The notes: a model not told the origin generated them from the letters alone. Shown: positions 37,542 to 48,990, numbered from the stretch's first letter. The stretch: 64,000 nucleotides of DNA from Stutzerimonas zhaodongensis (GCF_003696365.1 NZ_RFFM01000002.1:992001-1056000); one strand, 5' to 3'. Program-made: numbers and translations.

Positions 37542-39716
37542 TCAGGGTTCCACTACTTGCACTACAGGGATCAGCGTCGGGTCGGCCGGCGCCTTCTTGC
37601 CGCGCTTTGCGCGCTTGTTCTTCAGGATCAGTGGTGGGCATTTGTTCTCGTTGTGGTAAGTCATCTGGCAGTCGAGGCAGTAATGGCATTCGTTGTGGTT
37701 GATGCGCCCGTCGGGGTGTATGGCCTGGATCTCGCACTCCTTGGCGCATAGCTGGCAGGGGTCGCCGCATTCCTTGCGACGCTTGAGCCAGTCGAACAGG
37801 CGGACCTTGCTGGTTACCGCCAGCGCCGCACCCAGCGGGCAGACGTAGCGGCAGTACACCTTGCGGGTGAAGATGTTGATGACCAGCAGGAACACGGCGT
37901 AGGCGACGAACCACCATTGGCGGTCGAACTTGAGGGTGATGGCGGTTTTGAACGGCTCTATCTCGGCCGCCTTCTCGGCCATCATCATCGACTCGAGCGA
38001 CAGGCCGAACAGCACCAGCAGCACGATGTACTTGATAGCCCACAGGCGCTCATGCACGGCGAAGGGCAATTCGTACTGCGCAATCCCCAGCTTGCGTGCG
38101 GCCTCGTTGATCAACTCCTGCAAGGCGCCGAAGGGGCACAGCCAACCGCAGAACACACCCCGCCCCCAGAGCAGAATGCTGGCGGCGGTGAAGGTCCAGA
38201 TGATGAAAATCACCGGATCGGAAAGGAACAGCTCCCAGCGGAAGTCCTGGAACAGCGCATGGGTGAACGTCAGCACGTTGACGACAGACAGCTGCCCCAG
38301 CGCATACCAGCCGATGAACACAACGGTGAACACCAGGTAGCCGCGGCGAAGCCAGTGCAGGAAGCGGGGCCGCTGGGTGAGTTTGTCCTGCAGGAAGAGA
38401 ATGACCGTCAGCAGGCCCAGCGCCGCCAGAATCACGCCGATCTGGAATGACTTCTGGTACCAGATATTGACCCACACCGGCCGGTTGGCTTCCTCGATAG
38501 CGGCCAGTTCCTCGGCGCTTGGCTGGGGCCGCTCGATGTACTGTTCAGGCATCTGATACGGCAGCTCGAAGCTGGTAAACATGCCGCTGACCGGGCCGGT
38601 CTGGCGGCGCACCAGCAACTCCAGCGTCCAGGGCGAACCGGGATCAAACGCGGCGTGCTCACGGACGAAGAACACCGCCATCTCGCCGAAATCCGGCATG
38701 CCGTCGGCGTACACATCATCCAGACGCTGGAAATCCATGTCGCGGAAGCTGATGACATTGCCGAACTGACGCAGCTGCACCCGATCGAAAATGCCGCCGC
38801 GCACATAGCCCGAGCCCTTGAACGAATACTCTCCGCTGCCCATCACGGCGATGGCGTGCTCGCCCGGCTTGAGCGCCTCCATCAGGCTGGCGTAGTGGCT
38901 GTCCCCCAGCAAGGCCCGGCCTATGGTCGGCGGATTCAGGTGCGTGGCGTAGAGGTCGATGAAAGTGTCTTGCACTTCGTCGGCGGCGGCTTCGTCGATG
39001 CCCTCGGCCTCGGTGCCTTTGAAGGCCTGGTCGATGTCGCCTTTGGTGAGGTGCAGACGGCGGATTGCGCCATTGCCGGTCAGGTCGCTCCAGGTCGCGG
39101 GCTCGTAGTAATCCTCGCGGACGGTGGCCGGCTTCTGCGCGATGCCGGCGTTGTCTTCCACCAGACCCAGCGATACCGCGACCTCATGGGCGGCGCGCAT
39201 GACGATCTCGTTGACCACCATGACAGTCACGGTGGCTCCCGTGACGGCATCTATGGTCACGGCTTTCTCGTCACGAGACCGGCCAACCACGACCCGCTGA
39301 TCCACCCCGATACCCTGATACTTGGCAGTGAACGCATGCAGCTGTTCTTCGGGAATGCCGATCAGCAGAATGGGTTCGTGATGCTCGAGCACAAAGGCAT
39401 CGACGATCACGCCCTTGGGATCGAGCAGCACCTGCATGTTGATGGGTTTGCCTGAATAGGCCGGAATGTCCACCACGTTGATGGACTGGAAGGCATAGCC
39501 CAGCACCTCTTCACCGTTGGTGATAGTGCGGACCTGGTGTTCGCCTTCAGCGGCCGATATCTCTGCACCGGGAAAGAACTGCTCGATACGCTGCTGCTCG
39601 ACCTCGTAGTCCTTGGCTTGCCCCGGGGAGATCCAGAAAAGCAACGCCAGCACCAAAGCGAAGCCACGCCCCCATGCGCGTGCAGCGCCGGTGAGGAAAG
39701 AGCAATGCGGCTTCAT
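37542..39716 (-). CDS. nosR: NosR, membrane flavo-iron-sulfur protein for N2O reduction
   Basis: This 724-residue protein has a signal/anchor, a periplasmic FMN-binding domain with the D-A-V-T-G-A-T-V flavinylation motif (Thr), several spans, and a C-terminal cytoplasmic region. The latter holds C-x3-C-P motifs (C-G-W-L-C-P and C-R-Y-V-C-P) and two ferredoxin-type 4Fe-4S clusters (C-x3-C-x2-C-x3-C and C-H-Y-C-L-D-C). It is needed for nosZ expression and electron supply to N2O reductase. A perfect FNR/DNR box lies just upstream. Confidence 0.97.
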   Translation of the reverse strand: MKPHCSFLTGAARAWGRGFALVLALLFWISPGQAKDYEVEQQRIEQFFPGAEISAAEGEHQVRTITNGEEVLGYAFQSINVVDIPAYSGKPINMQVLLDPKGVIVDAFVLEHHEPILLIGIPEEQLHAFTAKYQGIGVDQRVVVGRSRDEKAVTIDAVTGATVTVMVVNEIVMRAAHEVAVSLGLVEDNAGIAQKPATVREDYYEPATWSDLTGNGAIRRLHLTKGDIDQAFKGTEAEGIDEAAADEVQDTFIDLYATHLNPPTIGRALLGDSHYASLMEALKPGEHAIAVMGSGEYSFKGSGYVRGGIFDRVQLRQFGNVISFRDMDFQRLDDVYADGMPDFGEMAVFFVREHAAFDPGSPWTLELLVRRQTGPVSGMFTSFELPYQMPEQYIERPQPSAEELAAIEEANRPVWVNIWYQKSFQIGVILAALGLLTVILFLQDKLTQRPRFLHWLRRGYLVFTVVFIGWYALGQLSVVNVLTFTHALFQDFRWELFLSDPVIFIIWTFTAASILLWGRGVFCGWLCPFGALQELINEAARKLGIAQYELPFAVHERLWAIKYIVLLVLFGLSLESMMMAEKAAEIEPFKTAITLKFDRQWWFVAYAVFLLVINIFTRKVYCRYVCPLGAALAVTSKVRLFDWLKRRKECGDPCQLCAKECEIQAIHPDGRINHNECHYCLDCQMTYHNENKCPPLILKNKRAKRGKKAPADPTLIPVVQVVEP

Positions 39717-39748
39717 GTACGGCCCACTTCGCGGCTGAATGTGGTGCC

Positions 39749-39791
39749 ATGGTAGGAAGCGCTACCGGCCGCTCTCCTTGATGAAGATCAA
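39749..39791 (-). promoter_or_regulatory. nosR promoter with a perfect FNR/DNR box
   Basis: The minus strand has TTGATCTTCATCAA at 39778-39791, an exact consensus. TACCAT at 39749-39754 is a -10-like hexamer at class II spacing, giving a start near 39743 and a 27-base leader. Confidence 0.8.
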
Positions 39792-39830
39792 GCTTGCTTC
39801 GCGTGGGCCGCTCCAGGCCATACCTTGACC

Positions 39831-40840
39831 GTAGGAGCCAGCTTGCTGGCGATCCGCACCCGCTCGGGGGCCATGATCGCGAGCAAGCTCGCTCCTACGA
39901 AAAACGAAACCCGTGTGGGCGGAGCCTCAACCAACGCGCCGCCATCCCCGACCGTCGCAGCCAGCTTGCTGGCGATCCGCACCCGCTCGGGGGCCATGAT
40001 CGCGAGCAAGCTCGCTCCTACGAAAAACGAAACCCGTGTGGGCGGAGCCTCAACCAACGCGCCGCCATCCCCGACCGTCGCAGCCAGCTTGCTGGCGATC
40101 CGCACCCGCTCGGGGGCCATGATCGCGAGCAAGCTCGCTCCTACGAAAAACGAAACCCGTGTGGGCGGAGCCTCAACCAACGCGCCGCCATCCCCGACCG
40201 TCGCAGCCAGCTTGCTGGCGATCCGCACCCGCTCGGGGGCCATGATCGCGAGCAAGCTCGCTCCTACGAAAAACGAAACCCGTGTGGGCGGAGCCTCAAC
40301 CAACGCGCCGCCATCCCCGACCGTCGCAGCCAGCTTGCTGGCGATCCGCACCCGCTCGGGGGCCATGATCGCGAGCAAGCTCGCTCCTACGAAAAACGAA
40401 ACCCGTGTGGGCGGAGCCTCAACCAACGCGCCGCCATCCCCGACCGTCGCAGCCAGCTTGCTGGCGATCCGCACCCGCTCGGGGGCCATGATCGCGAGCA
40501 AGCTCGCTCCTACGAAAAACGAAACCCGTGTGGGCGGAGCCTCAACCAACGCGCCGCCATACCTTGACCGTAGGAGCCAGCTTGCTAGCGAACCGCATCC
40601 GCTCGGGGTCCATGATCGCGAGCAAGCTCGCTCCTACGATAAACGAAACCCGTGTGGGCGGGGCCTCCACCAACGCGCCGCCATACCTTGACCGTAGGAG
40701 CCAGCTTGCTAGCGAACCGCATCCGCTCGGGGACCATGATCGCGAGCAAGCTCGCTCCTCCGAAAAACGCAACCCGTGCGGCCGGAGCCTCAACCAACGC
40801 GCCGCCATCCCCGACCGTAGGAGCCAGCTTGCTGGCGATC
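39831..40840. repeat. Tandem array of nine REP-pair units with a 123-bp period
   Basis: Nine forward REP copies start at 123- or 124-bp steps, and each full unit also holds an inverted REP, a G-G-G-C-G-G-A spacer and a C-C-G-C-C-A segment. Units 2-6 are nearly identical and have GTCGCAGCC in place of GTAGGAGCC; units 1 and 7-9 differ slightly. Since 123 is divisible by three, open frames of over 250 codons run through on both strands, but their products are perfect 41-residue repeats with no ribosome sites. It lies between nosR and the acyl-CoA dehydrogenase gene. Confidence 0.93.
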
Positions 40841-40930
40841 CGTACCGGCTCGGTGAAGAGCCCGATACGTAGGATCGATGAGTCTGCGATACCCATGGGT
40901 GAGTCCAAAATTGGATGAGTATCGATTCGC

Positions 40931-42193
40931 TCAACGCCATCCTACGGGCGGCATCGGCGGTGTCAGGTAAGCCGCCGTGGCGCCACGATTGGCCTCGCTG
41001 GCTTTGATCTCCATCTTGGCAATGCTGCGCAGATGCACCTGATCCGGGCCGTCGGCGAAGCGCAGGGCGCGGCCAGCAGTCCACATCTCCGCCAGCGGCG
41101 TGTCAGGGGTCAGCCCCATGGCACCGTAAGCCTGCATGGCCCGATCGGCGACACTGGTCAGCATGCGCGGCACCAGCGCCTTGATCATGGCGACTTCCTT
41201 GCGCGCGGTCTTGGCGCCTACTTCGTCGATCATCCAGGCCGTCTTGAGTACCAGCAGCCGCGCCTGCTCGATCTCTATACGCGACTCCGCGATCCAGTCA
41301 GCCACATTGGAATACTGTTGCAGGTACTTGCCGAACGCCTTGCGCTCCTGGCAGCGCTCGACCATCAGCTCCAACGCCAGCTCGGCCATACCGATAGAGC
41401 GCATGCAATGGTGAATCCGACCCGGCCCGAGGCGTGCCTGGGCCATCATGAAACCTTCGCCTTCGTGGCCTAGCAGGTTGGCGACCGGCACCCGCACATT
41501 GCGCAGCAACAGCTCACTGTGCCCCTCCGGGGCCAGGTGATTCATCACCGGGATGTTACGTACCAGCTCGACGCCTGGTGTGTCGAACGGCACCAGAATC
41601 ATGCTCTGCTGGTGGTGGGTCTCAGCATCCGGATCGGTCTTGCCCATCACGATCAGCAGCTTGCAATTAGGGTGCGAGGCGTTGGTGATGAACCATTTGC
41701 GGCCGTTGATCACATAGCTGTCGCCATCGCGGCGGATCAACGTCTGGATATTGGTGGCATCCGAAGATGGCACGTCCGGTTCGGTCATGGCGAACGCCGA
41801 ACGGATCTCGCCTTCGAGCAATGGCTGCAACCAACGCACGCGCTGGTCTGCCGTCGCGAACATGTGCAAGAGCTCCATGTTGCCGGTGTCTGGCGCATTG
41901 CAGTTGAAGACCTCGGAGGCCCAGTGCACGCGGCCCATGATCTCTGCCAGCGGCGCGTACTCGAGATTGCTCAGCCCCATGCCCGGTTCATCTATGCCTA
42001 GGGAAGGCAGGAACAGATTCCACAAACCTTCGGAGCGCGCCAGGGCTTTCAGATCGCCCATGAACGACACCGGATACTGCCCCGCCGCGACCTCCTCCTG
42101 CCAGGCGCCGATACGCGGCACGATGTACTGATCCATAAAGGCACGCAGCTGTTGGCGCAGCGATTCGACGCGTGGGCTATAGGCGAAATGCAT
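40931..42193 (-). CDS. Acyl-CoA dehydrogenase family protein
   Basis: This 420-residue FAD enzyme has the acyl-CoA dehydrogenase layout. The middle has A-M-T-E-P-D-V-P-S-S-D-A-T-N (FAD/substrate loop) and the C-terminal domain has K-E-V-A-M-I-K and the Q-A-Y-G-A-M-G-L-T-P-D-T-P-L helix end. Sequence features resemble the long-chain ACAD10/11-like branch. GAGG five bases before the ATG at 42193 supports this start over an upstream in-frame one. It probably acts in lipid or branched-acid catabolism; no partner genes are adjacent. Confidence 0.9.
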   Translation of the reverse strand: MHFAYSPRVESLRQQLRAFMDQYIVPRIGAWQEEVAAGQYPVSFMGDLKALARSEGLWNLFLPSLGIDEPGMGLSNLEYAPLAEIMGRVHWASEVFNCNAPDTGNMELLHMFATADQRVRWLQPLLEGEIRSAFAMTEPDVPSSDATNIQTLIRRDGDSYVINGRKWFITNASHPNCKLLIVMGKTDPDAETHHQQSMILVPFDTPGVELVRNIPVMNHLAPEGHSELLLRNVRVPVANLLGHEGEGFMMAQARLGPGRIHHCMRSIGMAELALELMVERCQERKAFGKYLQQYSNVADWIAESRIEIEQARLLVLKTAWMIDEVGAKTARKEVAMIKALVPRMLTSVADRAMQAYGAMGLTPDTPLAEMWTAGRALRFADGPDQVHLRSIAKMEIKASEANRGATAAYLTPPMPPVGWR

Positions 42194-42373
42194 GGAAACC
42201 TCGGCTATTCGGGTTGGGCTGGGTGTGGCCACGATAGCCCCAAGCAGAACCCGGACGAACCAGCCTCACGCCACTGAATCTGCCAAGATCACCAAAGCTG
42301 CGAGCCCACCTAACATTGATCCGGATCATCGCGAGGCTGGCACCGATGAACTAGACGCGTGCCAATGAAGCAC

Positions 42374-42814
42374 TCACCAATGGATATAAAACATGCCCTT
42401 GGCGAGCACCACGATGCCGATCATCTGCGCAAATATCGCCCAGTGAATGCGCCGGTAGCGCGCCGGCGTCATTCGCCCCGAGCGAAGCAGCATGGCCACC
42501 ATGCCGAAGGTGAAGAACACTCCGATGGCCAGCAGAATCTTCAACGACAGCATGGTGCCGAAACTGCTGGAGAACGGATTCGCCAGCGCCTGGCGGTGAT
42601 ACCAGGCCAAGCCGATCCCAGCGCCATAAACGAACAGAACGACCCAGTGCAGCACCACCCGCGAGCGTGCACTGATCGCTTTATCGACGAGCTGCATAGG
42701 CTGCGGCTCGATCTGCCGGCGAACGCGGCTGAGTAATGCCACCTCGACGAACAGGGTGCCGATGAAAAAAATCGCCGCCAGCAGATGAATGAGATGTAAC
42801 AGGGAATAGCTCAT
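42374..42814 (-). CDS. CopD-like four-span membrane protein
   Basis: This 146-residue membrane protein has four predicted spans with conserved His in the first (H-L-I-H-L-L-A-A) and others at H55 and H92-like positions, resembling the CopD/DUF2269-type domain. Such proteins are linked to copper or heme. GGAGGAGCCGTG precedes the ATG at 42814. It is not near any copper operon here except nos, 5 kb away. Function uncertain. Confidence 0.65.
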   Translation of the reverse strand: MSYSLLHLIHLLAAIFFIGTLFVEVALLSRVRRQIEPQPMQLVDKAISARSRVVLHWVVLFVYGAGIGLAWYHRQALANPFSSSFGTMLSLKILLAIGVFFTFGMVAMLLRSGRMTPARYRRIHWAIFAQMIGIVVLAKGMFYIHW

Positions 42815-43031
42815 CACGGCTCCTCCGGACATTGATGCGCGCCAGCCTAGCAGAGCCATACCTGTTCACGGCCCATGCAACCGCACCGTCGTCCACCTCT
42901 CTTGACTCCGCTCAAGTTTCGCCAGCGAGCGACGCCGGGCTACCTGCCAACGACTCGGGTTGCAGTGCCATGAACGCTACCAGCCGCGCTATGGTTCAAT
43001 GCATCAACAAAGTCCGGCCAGGAGACCCCGC

Positions 43032-44921
43032 ATGCAGGTCGAGCTGATCGAAATACGCGACCACCTGAGTCGCTTCGCCCCCTTCGATGGACTGCCGGAC
43101 GACACCCTCGACGATATCGCCCGGCAGATAGAGGTCGCCTATTTCAAGGCTGGTAGCGACATTCTTCGTTATGGAGAGCCGATCGATGAACTGCACTACA
43201 TCCGTAGCGGTGCGGTGGAGATCTACCGGCGCAACGGCGAACTGTACAACCGGCTATCGGAGGGCGAGGTCTTCGGCCAGTTCGGCCTGCTGCGTGGCCA
43301 CAAGGTCCGCCTGCCGGCAAGGGCGATCGAGGACAGCCTCATCTACTTCATCCCCGGCCAGCTGTTTGAACAATTGTGCGAGGCCCATGATGCCTTTGCC
43401 GACTTCGTCGAGGCCGAAGGCCAGTCCCGCCTGAAAGTCGAAGAACCCCAGGGCAAGGCCAGCGAGCTGATGAAGATCAAGGTGCGCAAGCTGGTTACGC
43501 GGCGCACCGTCAGCGTGCCGCTAGGTACCAGCGTGCAGGAGGCGGCGCAGGTGATGACCGAGCATGGAGTGTCTTCGCTGGTGATCTTCGGGCCACCCAC
43601 TACCGGTTCGGCACCACAAAGCCAGATCATGGCTGGCATCACCACTGACCGAGACCTGCGTATCCGGGTATTGGCCGAAGGCCTGCCGTTGGATACGCCG
43701 GTCGATAAGGTGATGTCACCCAGCCCGATCACCATTCAGGCCGACGACTCGGTATTCGAGGCAATGCTGTGCATGTTACGCAACAACATCCATCACTTGC
43801 CGGTGGTGCACCGTCAGCGTCCGGTCGGGGTGATCAATCTGTCGGACATCATCAAATACGAGTCGCAGAGCAGCCTTTATCTGGTCAACAGCATCTTCAA
43901 CAAGCAATCGGTTGCGGAGTTGCAGGCCCTGCTGCCCGACTTGCGTGCAACCTTTTTGCGGATGGTCAACGAAGAGGCCTCCGCACACATGATCGGCAGC
44001 GCCATGTCAGGCATCGGTCGCAGCCTGACCCATCGCCTGCTGGAGCTGGCCGAACAGCATCTCGGGCCGCCGCCGGTGCCCTACTGCTACATGGTCCTGG
44101 GATCGATGGCGCGCGACGAGCAGCTGATCGTCACCGACCAGGACAATGCGCTGGTGATCGATAACCGCTTCGACCCGCGCATCCACGATGAGTATTTCCG
44201 CCAATTGGCGACCTTCGTCAGCGACGGCCTGGCGGCGTGCGGCTACAGCTACTGCAAGGGCGGCATCATGGGTAGCAATCCCAAATGGCGTCAGCCGTTG
44301 CGCGTCTGGAGAAGCTATTTCACCCAGTGGATAGAGCAACCGAATCCGGAAACGCTGCTCAACAGCAGTATTTTTTTCGACCTCGACAGCGTTTATGGCG
44401 AGGCTGGCCTGGTGGAGAACCTCAAGGATCTGATCGCACAGAAGGCCAGCAGCAACCCGCTGTTTCTGGCAAACCTCGCGCGCAACGCGCTCAACCGCAA
44501 ACCGCCACTGGGTTTCTTCCGTACATTCGTGATGGAGAAGGACGGCCAGCAGAACAACATCATCAACCTCAAGGGTCGCGGCACCGCCCCTCTCACCGAT
44601 CTGATCCGCGTGCATGCCCTCGCAGCCGGCTCCAAGGCGCAGAACTCGCTGGAGCGCCTGGACGCCATCGCAGCCACCAAGCTGCTGACCGAGGACGCCA
44701 TCACCCAGTTGCGCAATGCCCTGGAGTTCCTCTCCATCGTACGCATCCGCCATCAGGCCATGGACTTGCTGGAGGGGCGCGAACCGGACAACTACATTGA
44801 ACCTGAGAAGGTCTCCGCCAATGAGCGGCACAACCTCAAGTCGGCTTTTCAGGTGTTGAGCAATGCGCAGCAGTTCCTGCGCTTCCGTTATCCGGGCCAA
44901 CTGCAAAACCGGCCATTATGA
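43032..44921 (+). CDS. Cyclic-nucleotide-binding, CBS-pair and DUF294 nucleotidyltransferase-like protein
   Basis: This 629-residue cytoplasmic protein has a cNMP-binding-like domain (about 10-125), a CBS pair (about 150-280), a DUF294 nucleotidyltransferase-like domain with G-S-M-A-R-D-E-Q near 355-362, and a C-terminal DUF294_C helical domain. The family is proposed to sense nucleotides and modify a partner; no target is known. AGGAG precedes the ATG at 43032. Its stop overlaps the start of the exonuclease gene (ATGA), so they form a pair. Confidence 0.9.
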   Translation: MQVELIEIRDHLSRFAPFDGLPDDTLDDIARQIEVAYFKAGSDILRYGEPIDELHYIRSGAVEIYRRNGELYNRLSEGEVFGQFGLLRGHKVRLPARAIEDSLIYFIPGQLFEQLCEAHDAFADFVEAEGQSRLKVEEPQGKASELMKIKVRKLVTRRTVSVPLGTSVQEAAQVMTEHGVSSLVIFGPPTTGSAPQSQIMAGITTDRDLRIRVLAEGLPLDTPVDKVMSPSPITIQADDSVFEAMLCMLRNNIHHLPVVHRQRPVGVINLSDIIKYESQSSLYLVNSIFNKQSVAELQALLPDLRATFLRMVNEEASAHMIGSAMSGIGRSLTHRLLELAEQHLGPPPVPYCYMVLGSMARDEQLIVTDQDNALVIDNRFDPRIHDEYFRQLATFVSDGLAACGYSYCKGGIMGSNPKWRQPLRVWRSYFTQWIEQPNPETLLNSSIFFDLDSVYGEAGLVENLKDLIAQKASSNPLFLANLARNALNRKPPLGFFRTFVMEKDGQQNNIINLKGRGTAPLTDLIRVHALAAGSKAQNSLERLDAIAATKLLTEDAITQLRNALEFLSIVRIRHQAMDLLEGREPDNYIEPEKVSANERHNLKSAFQVLSNAQQFLRFRYPGQLQNRPL

Positions 44922-45637
44922 AGCGGAGCAGATCACCCATAGCCACGGACTGGCCAGGCCTCTTCGCCGAACTGGCACAGACGGCCCGCGACCCGCGCCT
45001 GGCGCGTTTCTACCAGGCCGGCACGGTCAGCGCCGACACGCCCCTGGAGCAAGTGCCACTATTGGCCCATGATGTAGAAACCACGGGGTTGGACAGCCGC
45101 AAGGATTCCATTGTCAGCCTTGGTCAGGTGCCCTTCGATCTGCGTCGCATCCGTTGCCGTGACGCCAGTTACTGGGTGGTCAAACCGGTATGCGAACTGA
45201 GCAGCCAATCGATCACTTTTCACCACATTACCCACTCGGACGTAAGCCAAGCGCCAAGATTGGCCAACGTGCTCGACGAACTGCTCACGGTCATGGCCGG
45301 CAAGCTCGTGGTGGTGCACTACCGCAATATCGAACGCGGCTTTCTCGACCAGGCGGTTCGCCATCTGCTGGGTGAAGGGCTGCAGTTTCCGGTCATCGAC
45401 ACCATGCAGCTGGAAGCGCGCCTCTATCCGCGCCAGCGTCGGCGCGGCTGGTTGCGCCAGCTGTTCGGTAAACCACCGATATCGATCCGCCTGGCCGATA
45501 GCCGCTTGCGCTATGGTCTGCCGCTCTACCAGGCCCACCATGCCCTGACCGATGCCCTGGCGACTGCTGAACTTCTGCAGGCACAGGTGGCCATGCACTA
45601 TCCACCGACAACCCCAGTGGGGGATCTTTGGAGTTGA
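44918..45637 (+). CDS. DEDDh 3'-5' exonuclease (DnaQ/epsilon-like)
   Basis: This 239-residue protein has the RNase T/epsilon fold: H-D-V-E-T-T-G-L-D near 50-58 (D-x-E), a second acidic motif near H-Y-R-N-I-E-R, and H-x4-D in H-H-A-L-T-D-A-L near 206-213. It is probably a DNA or RNA 3'-5' exonuclease linked to the CBS/DUF294 protein. Translation is coupled by the ATGA overlap. The pairing occurs in other pseudomonads. Confidence 0.9.
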   Translation: MKRSRSPIATDWPGLFAELAQTARDPRLARFYQAGTVSADTPLEQVPLLAHDVETTGLDSRKDSIVSLGQVPFDLRRIRCRDASYWVVKPVCELSSQSITFHHITHSDVSQAPRLANVLDELLTVMAGKLVVVHYRNIERGFLDQAVRHLLGEGLQFPVIDTMQLEARLYPRQRRRGWLRQLFGKPPISIRLADSRLRYGLPLYQAHHALTDALATAELLQAQVAMHYPPTTPVGDLWS

Positions 45638-45745
45638 GCAAGACGCGACCATGACCAGTCGCGCCTGCCTCCATGTCCACTTCAGATGTGTCAAAGATGG
45701 TCAGGGGGGCGTCCGCGCGCGCCCCCGAATCGGTACTGGCGCGAG

Positions 45746-47386
45746 CTAGCGTGGCTCGCTCATCAAGCCTTTCACGATTGATATACAGCCCACCAGCAGA
45801 ACGATGGTGAACGGCAGGCCGGTGGAAACCGCCATGGCCTGTAGTGCGACCAATCCACCGCCTAGCAGCAGGGAGATCGCGACAATCCCCTGCAGGATTG
45901 CCCAGAACGCCCGTTGTGGCACCGGCGCGTTGATCTTGCCGCCTGCGGTGATCGTGTCGATGACCAGCGAGCCGGAATCCGACGAGGTGACGAAGAACAC
46001 AATCACCAGCAGGATGCCCACGAAGGAACTGATCTCCGTCAGCGGCAATTGGCCAAGCATGGCGAACAGCTTCAACTCCAGCGCCGCTTCCTCTACCCCG
46101 GTAAATCCTTCAGTGACGAACTGGCCCAGGGCGGTAGTGCCGAATGCTGTCATCCACAGGACCGAGACCAGTGAGGGCACAAGCAGCACAGCGATCAGGA
46201 ACTCACGTACGGAACGGCCGCGGCTGACACGGGCGATGAACATACCCACGAACGGCGACCAGCTGATCCACCAGGCCCAGTAGAAAGCAGTCCAGCCTTG
46301 GCTGAAGTTCGCGTCTTCACGACCGATCGGGTTGGACAATGCCGGCAGATTGGTCAGGTAGCTGCCCAGATTGCTGAAGAAGCCGGTCACGATGGCAAGG
46401 GTCGGCCCCACCACGATAATGAATAGCAGCAGCAGGACCGCGAGCCCCATGTTGATTTCCGACAGGCGCTTCACACCTTTGTCCAAACCGACCAATACGG
46501 ATACCAAGGTGATGACTGTAATGCCCGCGACCAGCAACACCCTGCTGGTGTCGGTATTCGGCGTTCCGAAAAGAAACTCAAGGCCCGCTGCCGCTTGCTG
46601 AGCACCCAGGCCTAAGGAGGTAGCCAAACCGAACAGCGTCGCCAATACCGCCAGGATATCGATGATGTGCCCCGGCCATCCCCACACGCGCTCCCCCAGC
46701 AGCGGGTAGAAGATCGAGCGGATGCTAAGCGGCAGCCCCTTGTTGAAGGAGAACAGCGCCAGAGCAAGCGCCACGATGGCGTAGATCGCCCAAGGATGGA
46801 GGCCCCAATGGAAGATGGTCGCCGCCATGCTCAGGCTGGCGGCCGCCTGGGCATCGCCAGCAGCGCCTCCCAGCGGAGCCCAGTCGGTGCGCACGCCATT
46901 CTCCACGGTAGTGCCGCCGATGGCCGTGGAGAAGTGCGACATGGGTTCGGCGACGCCGTAGAACATCAGGCCGATGCCCATGCCGGCGGCGAACAGCATG
47001 GAAAACCAACCGGTGTAGGAATAATCCGGCGTCGCTTCCCTACCTCCCAGGCGCACTCTGCCTAGAGGTGAAAGGATCAGCCCCAGGCACAGCAGAACGA
47101 AGATGTTGGCAGAGCCGAGGAAGAACCACGCCAGATTGCCGGTCAACCAGTCGCGCATCGCGGTGAACATCGGCTCTACGTCGCTGCGCAAGGCGAGCGT
47201 AACGACCACGAACAGAACGATGGCAAGCGCGGAGACGCTGAAAACCTTGCTGTGAACGTCGAAGAACCTGCGTTTGATATTGTCCTGACCGATGACGTAA
47301 TCGGTATCGATCAGGTTGGCCGCCCCGGTCGGTGCGGGAATACTTTCCCCGGCTGTCGCCGGGTCTTGCCCAGGATTACTTGCCAC
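45746..47386 (-). CDS. BCCT-family betaine/choline/carnitine transporter
   Basis: This 546-residue membrane protein has 12 predicted spans and the BCCT signature near G-W-T-A-F-Y-W-A-W-W-I-S-W-S-P-F. An N-terminal cytoplasmic segment of about 45 residues precedes the first span. Transport is likely Na+- or H+-driven uptake of a quaternary amine such as glycine betaine, for osmoprotection or carbon use. No catabolic genes are adjacent. Confidence 0.93.
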   Translation of the reverse strand: MASNPGQDPATAGESIPAPTGAANLIDTDYVIGQDNIKRRFFDVHSKVFSVSALAIVLFVVVTLALRSDVEPMFTAMRDWLTGNLAWFFLGSANIFVLLCLGLILSPLGRVRLGGREATPDYSYTGWFSMLFAAGMGIGLMFYGVAEPMSHFSTAIGGTTVENGVRTDWAPLGGAAGDAQAAASLSMAATIFHWGLHPWAIYAIVALALALFSFNKGLPLSIRSIFYPLLGERVWGWPGHIIDILAVLATLFGLATSLGLGAQQAAAGLEFLFGTPNTDTSRVLLVAGITVITLVSVLVGLDKGVKRLSEINMGLAVLLLLFIIVVGPTLAIVTGFFSNLGSYLTNLPALSNPIGREDANFSQGWTAFYWAWWISWSPFVGMFIARVSRGRSVREFLIAVLLVPSLVSVLWMTAFGTTALGQFVTEGFTGVEEAALELKLFAMLGQLPLTEISSFVGILLVIVFFVTSSDSGSLVIDTITAGGKINAPVPQRAFWAILQGIVAISLLLGGGLVALQAMAVSTGLPFTIVLLVGCISIVKGLMSEPR

Positions 47387-47802
47387 GTGCTGTTCTCCTT
47401 CTTATTCGATGACGGGTCTAAACGCTGGCATCAGGGGCGGATACCCTCCTTGAAAACGGGCTGAATCCACGCTGCTTGAGGATGCTAGCAGCCTGCTTTC
47501 CAGGGACGCAGGTCAAAGACCGGCATCGACGAGCCCATAACCGTCATCACATGGCGCATTCGAGCCATGAGGCAAATCGTGAAATGGCGGAACTTGCCTT
47601 TCATTCAGGGGGCGCAGTTTCTGCGCGAAGGGGATGCCAGGCCGATCTGTGTTAGTCCGCGCTGCAGATGGCGACAGATCAACACCATGGATGGCGCAAT
47701 GGTGGAGCAAGAGTGAGGGCGGCGCGGTGCGCCAGGCTCGGCGGGCGGTGATGCAGCGGGTGGATGTCGTGCGACCGGGGCCGGCCGCACGATTGTAGAG
47801 GT
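47387..47802. other. Non-coding gap between the BCCT gene and the first dctP
   Basis: I see no gene with a ribosome site here; a 65-codon frame at 47513-47710 has none and looks spurious. No clear terminator or repeat was recognised. Confidence 0.5.

Positions 47803-48990
<1,188 letters not shown>

Noticed and set aside
39788-40691. Open frames of 250-290 codons on both strands of the 123-bp array, and the idea of a CRISPR array
   Set aside because: The frames exist because the unit length is divisible by three. The repeats are REP pairs with conserved, not unique, spacers, so it is neither a gene nor a CRISPR array.
47513-47710. A 65-codon minus-strand frame after the BCCT gene
   Set aside because: It has no ribosome site and no recognisable features.
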